A stretch of DNA of 64,000 bases from Xenopus tropicalis (Eukaryota > Chordata > Amphibia > Anura > Pipidae), in contig NC_030681.2 in NCBI RefSeq assembly GCF_000004195.4, forward strand, positions 140,860,006 to 140,924,005. Reading direction: 5' to 3'. Shown here in pieces: positions 1-11,454 of this stretch. The position numbers were made by a program, and so were the translations under genes. A model generated the notes under the pieces. It was not told the DNA's origin and did not search any database. It saw only the letters and a list, made by a program, of their open reading frames with translations. The first letter of the stretch is position 1; each line of letters starts with the position of its first letter.

Positions 1-587
1 TGTTAGGGGTTAGAATAGAAATATGTTGTTTAATCACTTGAGATATTTCTATAGACAACCATTTAGACTGCTAGAAGCCAAAGAAAAATGATGAAAATAG
101 ATCATCAGAGTCAATAATGAGATAATGAAGTAATTTATGTTTAACTCAAACTCTGGAGAACTTATATATTTCAAAGTCTCTCTAAGTAAATGAAAAATAA
201 TGGTTATTGCATACAAGGTATCTAGACACAAGGAAAAAAAATCAGCAGATTTTGATTTTGGTGGGATCTCTTCTTAGAATCAATGATCAGAAACACGACA
301 TTTTGCAAAATATTTAGGGCAAATCATGGGAAAACCATCACATGGATTCATAAATAATTCAATAAACAACCTGGGAAGGTTGGATTTTCTGCTAAATACT
401 GGTGATGGGGCCTGTTTGGGACAGAATAGTTTGGAGCAGTGGCTTCCAGATTTTTTGGGTTCCCGCCACACTTTATGGGTCTACAATTGCAAGGTATGTA
501 TACAAACGCATTGGTACACATTGATGACTTCAGCATGTATATTGGCAATAGCCCAGCACACTACATAATAAGCATAGGCTTTTACAG
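1..587. other. AT-rich sequence, no gene seen
   Basis: No coding region, RNA gene or clear repeat is recognised here. The short open frames have no domain-like composition and lie on both strands without codon bias. Confidence 0.4.
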
Positions 588-595
588 CTTATAAA

Positions 596-1074
596 TAGTG
601 ATGGGCGAAATATTTCACCAGGCATGGATTCGCGGCGAATTTCCGCGTTTCGCCATTGGCGGATTGGTTTGCGAAACGGATGAAAAAATTCGCCGCGGAA
701 ACATTTGTTGCACGTCCAAAAATTGTCGCCGGCGTCAAAAAAGAATAGTCGCGGGCGTCAAAAGAATAGCCGCGCGATGAAATAATAGCCACATGCGACA
801 AAAGAATAGCCGTGCGACAAAATAATAGCCGCGGGCGATGAAATAATAGCGGCATGACAAAATAATAGTCGCGGGCGACGAAACAATAGCCACACGACAA
901 AATAATAGCCACGGGCGACGAAACAATTGCCGCGCGACAAAATAATAGCCGCGGGCGACAAATTTTTTTTGTCGCACAACATTTTCAGCGTTTCGCGAAT
1001 TTTTTGCCGTTTCGCGGATCTTTTGAAAGATTCGCAAATTTTTCGGCGAAACGGAACAGATTCGCTCATCACTA
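596..1074. mobile_element. hAT-type MITE carrying a GC-rich minisatellite (copy 1)
   Basis: The ends are inverted repeats (TAGTGATGGGCGAA at the left, TTCGCTCATCACTA at the right). A perfect 8-bp duplication, CTTATAAA, flanks it at 588-595 and 1075-1082. An 8-bp target duplication is the hallmark of hAT transposition. The element has no transposase. Its middle (about 735-960) is a degenerate tandem array of 20-23 bp units built on GCGACAAAATAATAGCCGCG. The arms also contain fold-back sequence around TTTCGCG. The family is assigned from target-site length only. Confidence 0.8.
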
Positions 1075-1090
1075 CTTATAAACCCAGGAC

Positions 1091-1610
1091 AAATATTTCA
1101 CCAGGCATGGATTCGCGGCGAATTTCCGCGTTTCGCCATTGGCGGATTGGTTCGCGAAACGGATGAAAAAATTTGCCGCGGAAAAATTTGTCGCACGTCC
1201 AAAAATTGTTGCCGGCGTCAAAAAAGAATAGTCGCGGGCGTCAAAAGAATAGCCGCGCGATGAAATAATAGCCACATACGACAAAAGAATAGCCGTGCGA
1301 CAAAAGAATAGCCGTGCGACAAAAGAATAGCCGTGCGACAAAATAATAGCCGCGGGTGATGAAATAATAGCGGCGCGACAAAATAATAGTCGCGGGCGAC
1401 GAAACAATAGCCACGCGACAAAATAATAGACACGTGCGACGAAACAATTGCCGCGCGACAAAATAATAGCCGCGGGCGACAAATTTTTTTTGTCGCACAA
1501 CATTTTCAGCGTTTCGCAAATTTTTCGCCGTTTCGCGGATCTTTTGAAAGATTCGCAAATTTTTCACGAAACGGAACAGATTCGCTCATCACTACTTATA
1601 AACCCAGGAC
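1091..1610. mobile_element. Second, 5'-truncated tandem copy of the same hAT MITE plus its flank
   Basis: From AAATATTTCACCAGG onward the sequence at 608-1090 is repeated at 1091-1610. The repeat includes the right end, the CTTATAAA target copy (1595-1602) and the host flank CCCAGGAC (1603-1610). The left end TAGTGATGG is missing, so this is a tandem duplication after insertion and not a second transposition. Its minisatellite (about 1215-1480) has a different number of units from copy 1, including a run of the CGACAAAAGAATAGCCGTG unit. Confidence 0.8.
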
Positions 1611-2230
1611 ATTATAGTCACAAAACCCCACCACATTTATAGGCACAATATTAGAAACGGGCCATTTATAGCAGCAATAACCCAAAGTAAATTGATGGGC
1701 ACATTGATGGCATTATCTCTGGCATGTGTACTGGCCCAGCAACTCTATTAGTACAACAGTTCTGTGATAAAGCTTTGGGCAGTGGAAGCAATGTAATATG
1801 ATTTTACACATTTCCTGGGAAAAAAATGAAATGACTGAAGGGAAGTAAACGAGTTACCAATGTCTCCAATAAATTGGCATATTTTGTAATTAACTCACAT
1901 GGATTACTCTACCCCAGAACGTTTGCAATAACTAATTTTATTGGACTCTCACAGAAGAAGAAGTAGGAGTTAGATGGGGAGTAGGAAAGGTGCCAGATAC
2001 AGCAAAACCTCAATAAAGATGTTATCAGATGACCGGGAGCTGCTATGTTAATCGCCAGGGCTGATGATAAACATATGACCATGGATTCACTGGTGCCCAT
2101 GAAACAGAGTTCCTGGTTAGGCAACTGCTGGACCAGTAGATGTGCTCACTATTTTTTTTCTAGAATACTATTCTAGAAAAGTTAAAAAAAAATTGGCAAA
2201 GTAGAAAAGTGATAATTTCTTTTTCACCAA
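1611..2230. other. Unassigned AT-rich sequence
   Basis: I see no gene, RNA or repeat boundary that I can support in this stretch. Confidence 0.4.
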
Positions 2231-2238
2231 CATCTGTG

Positions 2239-2545
2239 CAGGGATCCCCAACCTTTTTTTACTTGCGAGACACACTCAGAGATAAAGTGTTGGGGAGCCA
2301 CACAAGCATGAAAAAAGTTTATTAAGGATGAAAAATAAGGGCTGTGATTGGCTATTTGGTAGCTAAATGTTGACAGCTGGTCTGCAGGAGGCTCTGCTTG
2401 GAGTAAAATTGTGTCTCCATGTTTCCAAAACTTATCTCCAAGCCAGATATATAAAAATAGGTACCTACTTTGAGGCCACTGGGAGCAACATCAAAGGGGT
2501 TGGGGAGGAACATGTTGCTTGTGAACCACTGGTTGGGGATCCCTG
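2239..2545 (+). mobile_element. hAT-type MITE of the CAGGGATCCCCAACC family
   Basis: The terminal inverted repeats are CAGGGATCCCCAACC and GGTTGGGGATCCCTG. The flanking octamers CATCTGTG and CAATAGTG match at only 5 of 8 positions, so the target duplication has decayed. The interior is shared with the copies at 5054, 15766, 55223 and 56884 (for example the GAGGCCACTGGGAGCAACAT block). It has no coding capacity. Confidence 0.75.
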
Positions 2546-2810
2546 CAATAGTGCAACACAAACTTCAATGTGGCACATTCAGATGATTCAGCCTTTCTTT
2601 TTTTTCATTGGACCATCAATATAAGTGACAACCCCATCACCTCTCCCCCAGTGTGATCCAAGAGTTTGCCTGGGGGTGCCAGATAAGCATATCAAGCCAA
2701 CCTGATGGATCAGTTGGTGACATACACATTCATTCATCCATCTAGCTCTTTATGGGCAGCAATAGGCAGTCTTCACATATCCAAATCTGCATTTTAGATG
2801 GTACATAGTT

Positions 2811-3065
2811 ACACAGCATGGTGGTACAATGGAGAGTACATGCAGCTCTGGGGTTCAAGGTTCAATTCCAGCCGGAGCAGTATCTGAGAGACATTTGCAT
2901 ATTGTCCCTGTGCTTGCATGGTTTCCTCCGAAAACATACAGGCAAATTACGTAGTACCTTATATAAAATCGACTACAGCATTGTAGATTGTAAGCTCTGC
3001 TTGGGTAGAGAATGATGTATTAACACTATGAAATACATTGGGGCTCCATAAATAATAATAATAAT
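2811..3065 (+). repeat. tRNA-derived SINE with an L2-like tail
   Basis: The left part resembles a tRNA-derived promoter: a degenerate A-box region at GGTGGTACAATGGAGAG and a good B box, GGTTCAATTCC, near 2870. It is followed by a core containing GCATGGTTTCCTCCG and then a tail with GATTGTAAGCTC and a short AATAATAATAAT run. tRNA-like head, core and LINE-like tail is the standard SINE layout. The tail motif recurs at 21255 and in the 87-bp arrays. The copy is clearly diverged. Confidence 0.65.
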
Positions 3066-3394
3066 GTGGTTAAAACTCACTGTCTCATGCCTTTGTTTAA
3101 ATAATAATTTTGCCTCTAGTTGATTAGAAAGGGGTAAAAACATTCCTTCCTGACTCCCAAGCAGCACTCCAACCAATCCTTTGATCAACTTCAGTATTAT
3201 GAGTATTAGTAGCAGCCCTTTATTAGCCGCTGTAAAAGTCTGCACACCATATAATCTCCAGGAATGCCGGGGGCTACAGGTGAAGTCCCACCCAACTCAG
3301 CTTCTTCATGTTGTTGGGAAGTGGCATTATGCTAGAGATATGAGTAGAGAAGGTTGCCTATCCTTGCACTAATGTATAGGCTGCACAACCAGTA

Positions 3395-3722
3395 CAGGTA
3401 TCGGACCCCTTATCCGGAAACCCGTTATCCAGAAAGCTCCGAATTACGGAATGCCCGTCTCCCATAGACTCCATTTTAAGCAAATAATTCAGAATTTTCA
3501 AACTGATTTCCTTTTTCTATGTTGAAATAAAACAGAACCTTGTAATTGATTCCAACTAAGATATAATTAATCCTTATTGGATGCAAAACAATCCTATTGG
3601 GTTTAATTAATGTTTTATTGATTTTTTAGTAGACTTAAGGTATTGAGATCCAAATTACGGAAAGACCCCTTATCCGGAATACCCTTGGTCCCGAGCATTC
3701 TGGATAATGGGTCCTATACCTG
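3395..3722 (+). mobile_element. TA-MITE, simple form without array (Tc1/mariner-like)
   Basis: The ends are CAGGTATCGGACCCCTTATC and, at the right, GGGTCCTATACCTG, with TA on both outer sides. This compact 328-bp copy has a single internal segment (CCAACTAAGATATAATTAATCC) where other copies carry a 113-bp array. It is therefore a useful picture of the element before amplification. There is no ORF. The TA target (see also 60290) suggests mobilisation by a Tc1/mariner-type transposase. Confidence 0.85.
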
Positions 3723-3904
3723 TATTCTGTAAGAGCTGTAATGACGTGAAAGCCAAGTCCCAATGAAAACTGGAAACTGTTCAAGCAACATTACCGTGAT
3801 GTTATTATGACTATACCATATTGATTTTGCTTCTCCAGTAAATATTATAAGGCGAGTATGATGCTTGTGAGTCAGGGGTTGTTAAGATACAATAGCGTGT
3901 AGCT

Positions 3905-4320
3905 ATGCACCTTGGATCCCATTCGCACCCAGCATTCTGTCCCCCAGACCCGTCTTCTCAAGACTTGTTTTGCCTGAATACAGCAGAGCTTTGAACAGAT
4001 CTGTTATTCTAACAAGCTGTCGCGTTTTATGCACCCACATGCTGTTCCATCTGCTCCAATCAGTGCTGTAATGAGGAGGCCGCCCTGCCAGTTTGAAAAA
4101 GACAATTTTTTTTTTCACTTGACAATAAGTGCTATTTATCATACGGCTGAAATGATCATTTAATTTAATTTTCAAGAATGGTTACATAATGTTCTGTAAG
4201 GCAACACGCGACCCACGGGTAATCATTCCGGCAGCAATGAATATTGATACAGAAATTAATTACATTAAACTAATGTTTGGTCGCGAGTGTCAACCTCCTG
4301 GTTAGCTGCTAGCAAAGCCC
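3905..4320. other. Candidate conserved non-coding element
   Basis: This repeat-free stretch has high local complexity and many homeodomain-type ATTA/TAAT cores, for example ATTAATTACATTAAACTAAT near 4256. It also contains GCTGTAATGAGGAGGCCGCC near 4066. It does not resemble any mobile family seen elsewhere in the window. The open frame on the minus strand is short and unremarkable. Regulatory function is inference only. Confidence 0.25.
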
Positions 4321-4607
4321 TGCTTAAAGGGTAACTCGAAGCCAATTTTCTGCAATAGGGCAGCCAGAAAGATGAGCTCTGTGAGAAGTGGCATGTATTG
4401 TGGATCATGTGCCAATAAAGAGGGCATCAGGCCAGCTAATAGGACATATTTATTTTTCATTTCATTTAACTTTAATACAAAGTGAAGCATAAAGTCATTG
4501 CTTACTGAGGACATAGCACAATCCTTATCTGTATATTTGCGTTTGTATACTATGCCATATCATTTACCTACAGTTGTTATGATAGTCTAAGTAAAGATCT
4601 ACCTGAT

Positions 4608-4936
4608 GGTCCCCATACATGGGCCGATAGTAGCTGCTGATATGGGTCCCTTGGACCTATTTGGCAGCTAATTTGCCCGTGACGGGCCTGCCCGACTGAC
4701 ATCTGGCCTGAAATCGGCCAGATCTCGATCGGGCAGGTTAGAAAATCTAGTCGGATCAGGGACCGCATTGGCTCGTTGATGCGGTACCCGGACCAACTTT
4801 ACCTATGCCCGTCATAATTCGATCGTTTGGCCCCAGGGCCAAAGGATTGAATTAGTCTGGAATCTCCCGATATCGCCCACCCGTAGGTGGGGATATCGGG
4901 AGAAGATTCGAGCGGGTCTGCCAGTGTATGGGGACC
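4608..4936. mobile_element. TTAA-flanked MITE (AGGTCCCCATACA family), copy a
   Basis: The ends are GGTCCCCATACATGGGCCGA and GTATGGGGACC followed by TTAA at 4937-4940. The interior has nested inverted repeats such as CTCCCGATATCGCCCACC and GGTGGGGATATCGGGAG. Four other copies lie at 9156, 35939, 47683 and 50562. A TTAA target fits piggyBac or Kolobok type elements; I cannot decide between them. AGATCTACCT occurs on both sides of the element (about 4595 and 4946). Confidence 0.75.
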
Positions 4937-5053
4937 TTAAGTTAAGATCTACCTAAGAAAAGAGTTATTATTGTATTTCAAAGGTAAAGCAGTGAAGTTT
5001 TTGGTGTTTGGGGGAACGTTGTGCCTTGTACATCTTTTGTGGAGCCTGTAGGA

Positions 5054-5471
5054 CAGGGATCCCCAACCAGTGGCTCGGGGGCAACATGTTTCTCACCAAC
5101 CCCTTTGATGTTGCTCCCAATGGCCTCAAAGTAGGCGCCCATGTTTAAATTCCTGGCTTGGAGACCAGTTTTGGAAGCCCGGAGAGGCAGTTTTACCCCA
5201 AGCAGAGCCACCGGCAGGCCAGCAGTCCCCATTGGGCTACCAAATAGCCAATCACAGCCCTTATTTGGCATTATAAGCATGTGGTTCTTTTTGTATATGC
5301 ACAATATGCTTTTAAAGAGATGAAAAAACAAAGATAATGATTTTTTAACAGCAGTGTTGGATTGCTCCGTACAAATCCTTTTATTGACTTATTTGGCATC
5401 TTCAAAGAACTTCTTTCCTACTTGTGAAGCTCAAAATGTGGCTCGTGAGTAAAAAAGGTTGGGGATCCCTG
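5054..5471 (-). mobile_element. hAT-type MITE, CAGGGATCCCCAACC family, inverse orientation
   Basis: The element has CAGGGATCCCCAACC at the left and GGTTGGGGATCCCTG at the right. The flanking octamers CTGTAGGA and CTGTACGG agree at 6 of 8 positions. Compared with the copy at 2239 the interior is reversed. No ORF is intact. Confidence 0.8.
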
Positions 5472-6460
5472 CTGTACGGGTAAATGACCACTACAGGTCT
5501 CTATGAGCCCCTGTACCTAACCCCTACCAGTGTAAGCTAACACAGAAAGAAAACGCCAGCGCTCGGTCTAACCCACATTCTGGAGTTGACCAGCTGTTAG
5601 AAACGATAAAAAGCCATTATTTATACACAAAAAGAAAGAAAGATTGCCAGCGCTTAGTCTGCCTTTAAAAATAATTATTTAGTACCACACTTTGGCCAAA
5701 ATATGTAAGCTCACGTGCCACATCAAGGCCCCTCATTGTACGCGAGTCCTACACTGCCGATTACCATTGAGTCTGTGATGCAATTAAAATAAAGTCCCCC
5801 AGCAAACAATGTGACTGAGTAGTAAGGCCCTGTTGCATTTGGAATTATGTGTTAATTAAGCAGAATTCCTTACAATACAAAACACTTTCACATAAAAGCT
5901 TGTGTAACATTGTTGATTCAGTGGCAAGGAAAGAACAAGGGCTTAGCAGGGATTGTTATATTTCTGAGTGATACTCAAACTCTGCTATAAATTAACACCC
6001 TTTGACAGCCATAATTTTTAGTACAGCACAGAGGGTTTTAGGTTTCCTACTGTACCTCAGGGACAGGCAACCCGCAGCTCTCCAGCTGTTCATCAACATG
6101 AAGCCCTCATCATTCTGACAATTTAACAGAGGATATGGGGGAACAAATGGTTGCTTAGGGTGGTGAAGTTTAAAATGAGCACAGGTCCAGCTAGATAACG
6201 TACACTCAACCCTGATCTGCCATAATCTCTACCATCACTAACACAGGACAATGGCCTCTCCATCTCCTATTGGCCAACCAAGTGATATGTCTGTTTACCC
6301 AATGTAGGGAATGTAAAGGAGTTTACCATCAGGCCCAGACTGACAATCTCTGGATTAGGGTAAATGCCAAAGGGGCTGCTGCAAAACATACCAACAATTG
6401 ATAAATACTCTCTTAAAACCCCATAGGAATGAATAGACCATGGGTGAAATTTTTTATGTA
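5472..6460. other. Unassigned sequence
   Basis: Nothing here is recognised as a gene or as a bounded element. Two short related GCCAGCGCT segments occur near 5552 and 5645. Confidence 0.35.
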
Positions 6461-7410
6461 TTAAGCTCTAAAGGCAGCGTCGTACTGGGCCACCCAAACC
6501 TCCCAGGGTGCTTCCACTATCTGCTGTTCTCTCTCCCCCGATGCGCTGCAGGCGAGTTTCATTTGGGCACGCTCAGGGGAGGGGGTCGGAGGGTGTTGGG
6601 GGCTGCTGTGGGGGAGGGGTGAAGGTGGCGGGGGCTACTGGGGGGTGCCTGAGGCAGAAGTCCTGGTGGCCATATACATTACAATTACGACCTCCGACCA
6701 TTCCTACCCTCCACTGACATTCAGGGCTGAATTGCCAGATATGGAGGGAGAAACAATAGGAATTCTACCCCTATTTGATGATTCAGCCCTAAACTTCAAT
6801 GGTGCCCAATCGATGAGGCGACTGATATCCAAGGCTTTTGCGATATCGGTCGTTTCGTCCATCTTCGTTGCACGCACTAAATATCATACGAAGCCTTGTT
6901 CCATTCTCTTGTGTTATTTCTTTAATAAACCTACTTTTAAGAACCACAGTTGCCCAAGTTTCTGTGTGAAAGTGAATGTTTTAGTTATAGTTCAACCTGG
7001 AGATCTTTCCTTCAATCGCTTCTGCAAGGTCCCACCTAAGGCGATGGGGCCCCCAGCCTGGCCCTTCTCTGAAATCACAAACAGGTATCAAAATCAGCAG
7101 TGCAGATTGTTTGAATTAAATGATAGCTGTTTTTATATCCAGTCTCTATGGAAACTTGTCGGGACTTGGCAGAGAACGTTCTACTTTGTGTCTCGCAAAG
7201 AACTTTTTTTTCTGGAGTCTTCCCATGATGTAGCAGATTCACGGAGAAGAAAAAAGGCCGTGATTGGGAAATGAGTTCAGCCTGAAAGAATGTTCAGCTG
7301 GATTACTGATTTGATTTGCCGATCACATGAGGCCTCAGTAGGCTTTATGTTCTCCTACTCTGACCTCAGAAATTAATAATGATAACTTGGAAAAGTAACA
7401 TGTCAGGAGC
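6461..7410. other. Unassigned sequence with a G-rich tract
   Basis: A G-rich segment (about 6565-6650) has many runs of three to five G. Around 6715-6800 there is an imperfect inverted pair based on ATTCAGGGCTGAATT and GATTCAGCCCT, which suggests a decayed fold-back element. A 209-codon open frame spans part of this region but has no domain-like composition, so I do not call a gene. Confidence 0.35.
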
Positions 7411-7796
7411 TTCAGGCTACGATGCTAATCCGGGATGTATGGAAGGCAGGAGACAACCCCTGAGCAGCCGTGCCACTGGAGCCATTCATAAAGGGGAACG
7501 CTAGAGAGGAAGCACAAATTGAATCAATCATTCCTAAATAGCTGCACAACCAACGGCTTGGAACATAAATAAAGAGCATTTGAAGCAGACATTTTCGAGC
7601 CAACAGGCAAGTTTGTACATTAGCAACGCAATTTATTCTTTTTTTTAATGGAAATGACAGATATGAAATAACCGTAGTTTAGCAGCCACAGAGACATCTA
7701 AAGGGAAAACGAAACCCTATTATAAGTAGAGATTATATTCCATTAAAGAAGGTGGGTAGAATTTGATTTGCACAGACACCAGTTCTTCAGTTTTAC

Positions 7797-7905
7797 ATAA
7801 AGGGGAACTCCAACCTAGTAATAAAAATACAGTTTTTAAATAATGCAAAAAAAACAAACAAAAAAAACCTTAATTCTAAGCAACTTTCCAGTATGCACTC
7901 TTGGG
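7797..7905 (+). mobile_element. T2/Kolobok-like MITE, left end only
   Basis: The sequence ATAAAGGGGAACTCCAACC matches the reverse complement of the right end at 23576-23594 and resembles T2-type termini that begin TTAAAGGGG. The right part is missing; a fragment of the TA-MITE follows from about 7908. Confidence 0.5.
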
Positions 7906-7987
7906 CATCTCCCATAGACTCCATTATAATAATATAATTCATAATATTATAATATATTTTTTTTTTCTCTGTAATAATTAAACATTA

Positions 7988-8765
7988 CAGGTATGAGACC
8001 CGTTATCCAGAATGCTCAGGACCTGGGGTTTTATTGGATAAGGGATCTTTCTGTAATTTGGATCTCTATAACTTAAGTCTACTAAAAATCATCTAATTAT
8101 TGAATAAACCAGATAATATTGTTTTGCCTCCAATAAGGGGTAATTATATCTTAGTTGGGATCAAGTACAGGTACTGTTTTATTATTACAGAGAAAAGGGA
8201 ATCATTTAACCATTAAATAAACCCAATAGGGCTGTTCTGCCCCCAATAAGGGGTAATTATATCTTAGTTGGGATCAAGTACAGGTACTGTTTTATTATTA
8301 CAGAGAAAAGGGAATCATTTAACCATTAAATAAACCCAATAGGGCTGTTCTGCCCCCAATAAGGGGTAATTATATCTTAGTTGGGATCAAGTACAGATAC
8401 TGTTTTATTATTACAGAGAAAAGGGAATCATTTAACCATGAAATAAACCCAATAGGGCTGTTCTGCCCCCAATAAGGGGTAATTATATCTTAGTTGGGAT
8501 CAAGTACAGGTACTGTTTTATTATTACAGAGAAAAGGGAATCATTTAACCATGAAATAAACCCAATAGGGCTGTTCTGCCCCCAATAAGGGGTAATTATA
8601 TCTTAGTTGGGATCAAGTACAATGTACTGTTTATTATTACAGAGAAAAAGAAAACCATTTTTCAAAATGTGAATTATTTGATTATAATGGAGTCTATGGA
8701 AGATGGCCTTTCCGTAATTTGGAACGTTCTGGATAATGGGTTTCCGGATAAGGGGTCGATGCCTG
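7988..8765 (-). mobile_element. TA-MITE with internal 113-bp array (4-5 units)
   Basis: The element reads right to left relative to the copy at 3395. It begins CAGGTATGAGACCCGTTATC and ends at GATGCCTG, with TA on both outer sides. Inside are repeats of a 112-113 bp unit containing GGGGTAATTATATCTTAGTT. A truncated second copy of the element's other end follows at about 8775-8942. A 5'-truncated fragment also lies just before it (7908-7985). Confidence 0.85.
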
Positions 8766-9155
8766 TACCTAGCATTTGCTCCCAACTAAGATATAATTAA
8801 TCCTTATTGGATACAAAACAGTCTTCTTTGGTGTATTTAATATTTAAATATTTTTTAGTAGACATTAAAGTATGGAGACCCAAATTATGGAAAGACCCCA
8901 TATCTGAAAAACCCCAGGTTGGGAGCATTCTGTCCTTTACCTGCTTCTGTGTGTCACTTTCACTGCCAATTCTGACTCTATGTACATGTAGCAGTAGTCC
9001 GCTTTTCCCCAGTCAGGACCATTATTTATTATTTGGGTAGAGTTTGGGGATCATGAAGGTTTATATACATGGTTTGAATATACATACAGGTACTTCTCTT
9101 ACTTATCTTTGCCCCAAGTCCATGATTATATGAAGGCACGAGGCTGTATCCTGAG

Positions 9156-9472
9156 TTAAGGTCCCCATACACCATAAGATCCGCTCGTTTGGTGAGGTCG
9201 CCAAGCGAGCGGATCTTCTCCCGATATCCCCCACCTACGGGTGGGCGATATCGGGGGAATTTAGGGTAATTCGATCGTTTGGCCCTGGGGTATAGGAAAA
9301 GTCAGTCCGGGGGCCGCATCAACGAGCCGATGCGGTCCCTGATCCGATGAGATTTTCTAACCTGCCCGATCGAGATCTGGCCAATTTCAGGTCAGATATC
9401 GGTCAGGCAGGCCTGTCGGGAGTGCTCATACATGGGCCGATTAGCTGCCGAATCGGTCCAAGGGGCCTTTAC
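9156..9472. mobile_element. TTAA-flanked MITE, copy b
   Basis: It starts TTAAGGTCCCCATACACC and contains the CCCGATATCCCCCACC / GGTGGGCGATATCGGG fold-back. The right end has decayed to AGGGGCCTTTAC. Confidence 0.7.
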
Positions 9473-9542
9473 ACTGTTCAGAGACATGTGAGTGTCACTC
9501 ATGTATTATGTATCCCCCTACTTTAAATTTAGGAGACACTAA

Positions 9543-11454
9543 GGGGCCCATTCATGAAAGCACAAATTTTTTTGGAGCTGGAGGTTTTGGAGGTTGGAGC
9601 TGCAGAGTGCCATTGAGCCCTATGGGAGGCTTTCCTTGGGCCGGGTTGGAGCTGCAGAGTGCCATTGAGCCCTAAGGGAGGCTTTCCTTGGGCCGGGTTG
9701 GAGCTGCAGAGTGCTATTGAGTCCTATGGGAGACTTTCCTTGGGCCGGGTTGGAGCTGCAGAGTGCCATTGAGCCCTATGGGAGACTTTCCTTGGGCCGG
9801 GTTGGAGCTGCAGAGTGCCATTGAGCCCTATGGGAGACTTTCCTTGGGCCGGGTTGGAGCTGCAGAGTGCCATTGAGCCCTATGGGAGACTTTCCTTGGG
9901 CCAGGTTGGAGCTGCAGAGTGCCATTGAGCCCTATGGGAGAATTTCCTTGGGCCAGGTTGGAGCTGCAGAGTGCCATTGAGCCCTATGGGAGAATTTCCT
10001 TGGGCCGGGTTGGAGCTGCAGAGTGCCATTGAGACCTATGGGAGACTTTCCTTGGGCCAGGTTGGAGCTGCAGAGTGCCATTGAGCCCTATGGGAGAATT
10101 TCCTTGGGCCAGGTTGGAGCTGCAGAGTGCCATTGAGACCTATGGGAGACTTTCCTTGGGCCAGGTTGGAGCTGCAGAGTGCCATTGAGCCCTATGGGAG
10201 AATTTCCTTGGGCCAGGTTGGAGCTGCAGAGTGCCATTGGGCCAGGTTGGAGCTGCAGAGTGCCATTGAGACCTATGGGAGACTTTCCTTGGGCCGGGTT
10301 GGAGCTGCAGAGTGCCATTGAGCCCTATGGGAGACTTTCCTTGGGCCGGGTTGGAGCTGCAGAGTGCCATTGAGCCCTATGGGAGACTTTCCTTGGGCCG
10401 GGTTGGAGCTGCAGAGTGCCATTGAGCCCTATGGGAGACTTTCCTTGGGCCAGGTTGGAGCTGCAGAGTGCCATTGAGCCCTATGGGAGACTTTCCTTGG
10501 GCCGGGTTGGAGCTGCAGAGTGCCATTGAGCCCTATGGGAGACTTTCCTTGGGCCGGGTTGGAGCTGCAGAGTGCCATTGAGTCCTATGGGAGACTTTCC
10601 TTGGGCCGGGTTGGAGCTGCAGAGTGCCATTGAGTCCTATGGGAGACTTTCCTTGGGCCGGGTTGGAGCTGCAGAGTGCCATTGAGCCCTATGGGTGACT
10701 TTCCTTGGGCCAGGTTGGAGCTGCAGAGTGCCATTGAGTCCTATGGGAGACTTTCCTTGGGCCGGGTTGGAGCTACAGAGTGCCATTGAGCCCTATGGGA
10801 GGCTTTCCTTGGGCCAGGTTGGAGCTGCAGAGTGCCATTGAGCCCTATGGGAGACTTTCCTTGGGCCGGGTTGGAGCTGCAGAGTGCCATTGAGCCCTAT
10901 GGGAGACTTTCCTTGGGCCGGGTTGGAGCTGCAGAGTGCCATTGAGCCCTATGGGAGACTTTCCTTGGGCCAGGTTGGAGCTGCAGAGTGCCATTGAGCC
11001 CTATGGGAGACTTTCCTTGGGCCGGGTTGGAGCTGCAGAGTGCCATTGAGTCCTATGGGAGACTTTCCTTGGGCCGGGTTGGAGCTGCAGAGTGCCATTG
11101 AGCCCTATGGGTGACTTTCCTTGGGCCAGGTTGGAGCTGCAGAGTGCCATTGAGTCCTATGGGAGACTTTCCTTGGGCCGGGTTGGAGCTACAGAGTGCC
11201 ATTGAGCCCTATGGGAGGCTTTCCTTGGGCCAGGTTGGAGCTGCAGAGTGCCATTGAGCCCTATGGGAGGCTTCCAAAATCATACATTGAAGTTTCAAAG
11301 CCAGAAAAGTTTTTGCGCCATTTACGATAGTTTGGATCCAAAAAGTTTGAATTTTCGTGACATTTTCGCACATCATAAATTATCGTGGTTACTCTGAATT
11401 TTTTCCAATCGTGCTTTTAACCACACAAAATTCGTGCTTTCATGAATGGGCCCC
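9543..11454. mobile_element. MITE with inverted ends that hosts a 52-bp tandem array
   Basis: A 21-bp inverted repeat bounds the unit: GGGGCCCATTCATGAAAGCA at 9543 and its complement ending at 11454. Flanking triplets are TAA (left) and CAA (right), so the target duplication may be a decayed 3-bp PIF/Harbinger-type site. The arms carry ATTTTCGTGACATTTTCGCA-type AT-rich sequence. The array described next fills almost the whole interior. Confidence 0.7.
9593..11273 (+). repeat. 52-bp tandem repeat array, about 32 units
   Basis: The unit is built on GTTGGAGCTGCAGAGTGCCA followed by TTGAGCCCTATGGGAG and CTTTCCTTGGGCCGG. Neighbouring units differ at only a few sites (GCC/GTC/GAC, GGG/AGG). One unit near 10235 has lost about 20 bases. 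Rare variants (GGGTGACTT at 10693 and 11109; GAGCTACAG at 10770 and 11186) recur exactly 416 bp apart, so an eight-unit block was duplicated. Open frames on both strands here are by-products of the repeat. Confidence 0.95.

Noticed and set aside
6645..7274. 209-codon open frame
   Set aside because: No recognisable domain, mixed composition, and it overlaps what looks like a decayed fold-back repeat.
10088..10370. 76- and 64-codon frames in the 52-bp array
   Set aside because: Repeat artefacts, shifted by exactly one unit from each other.
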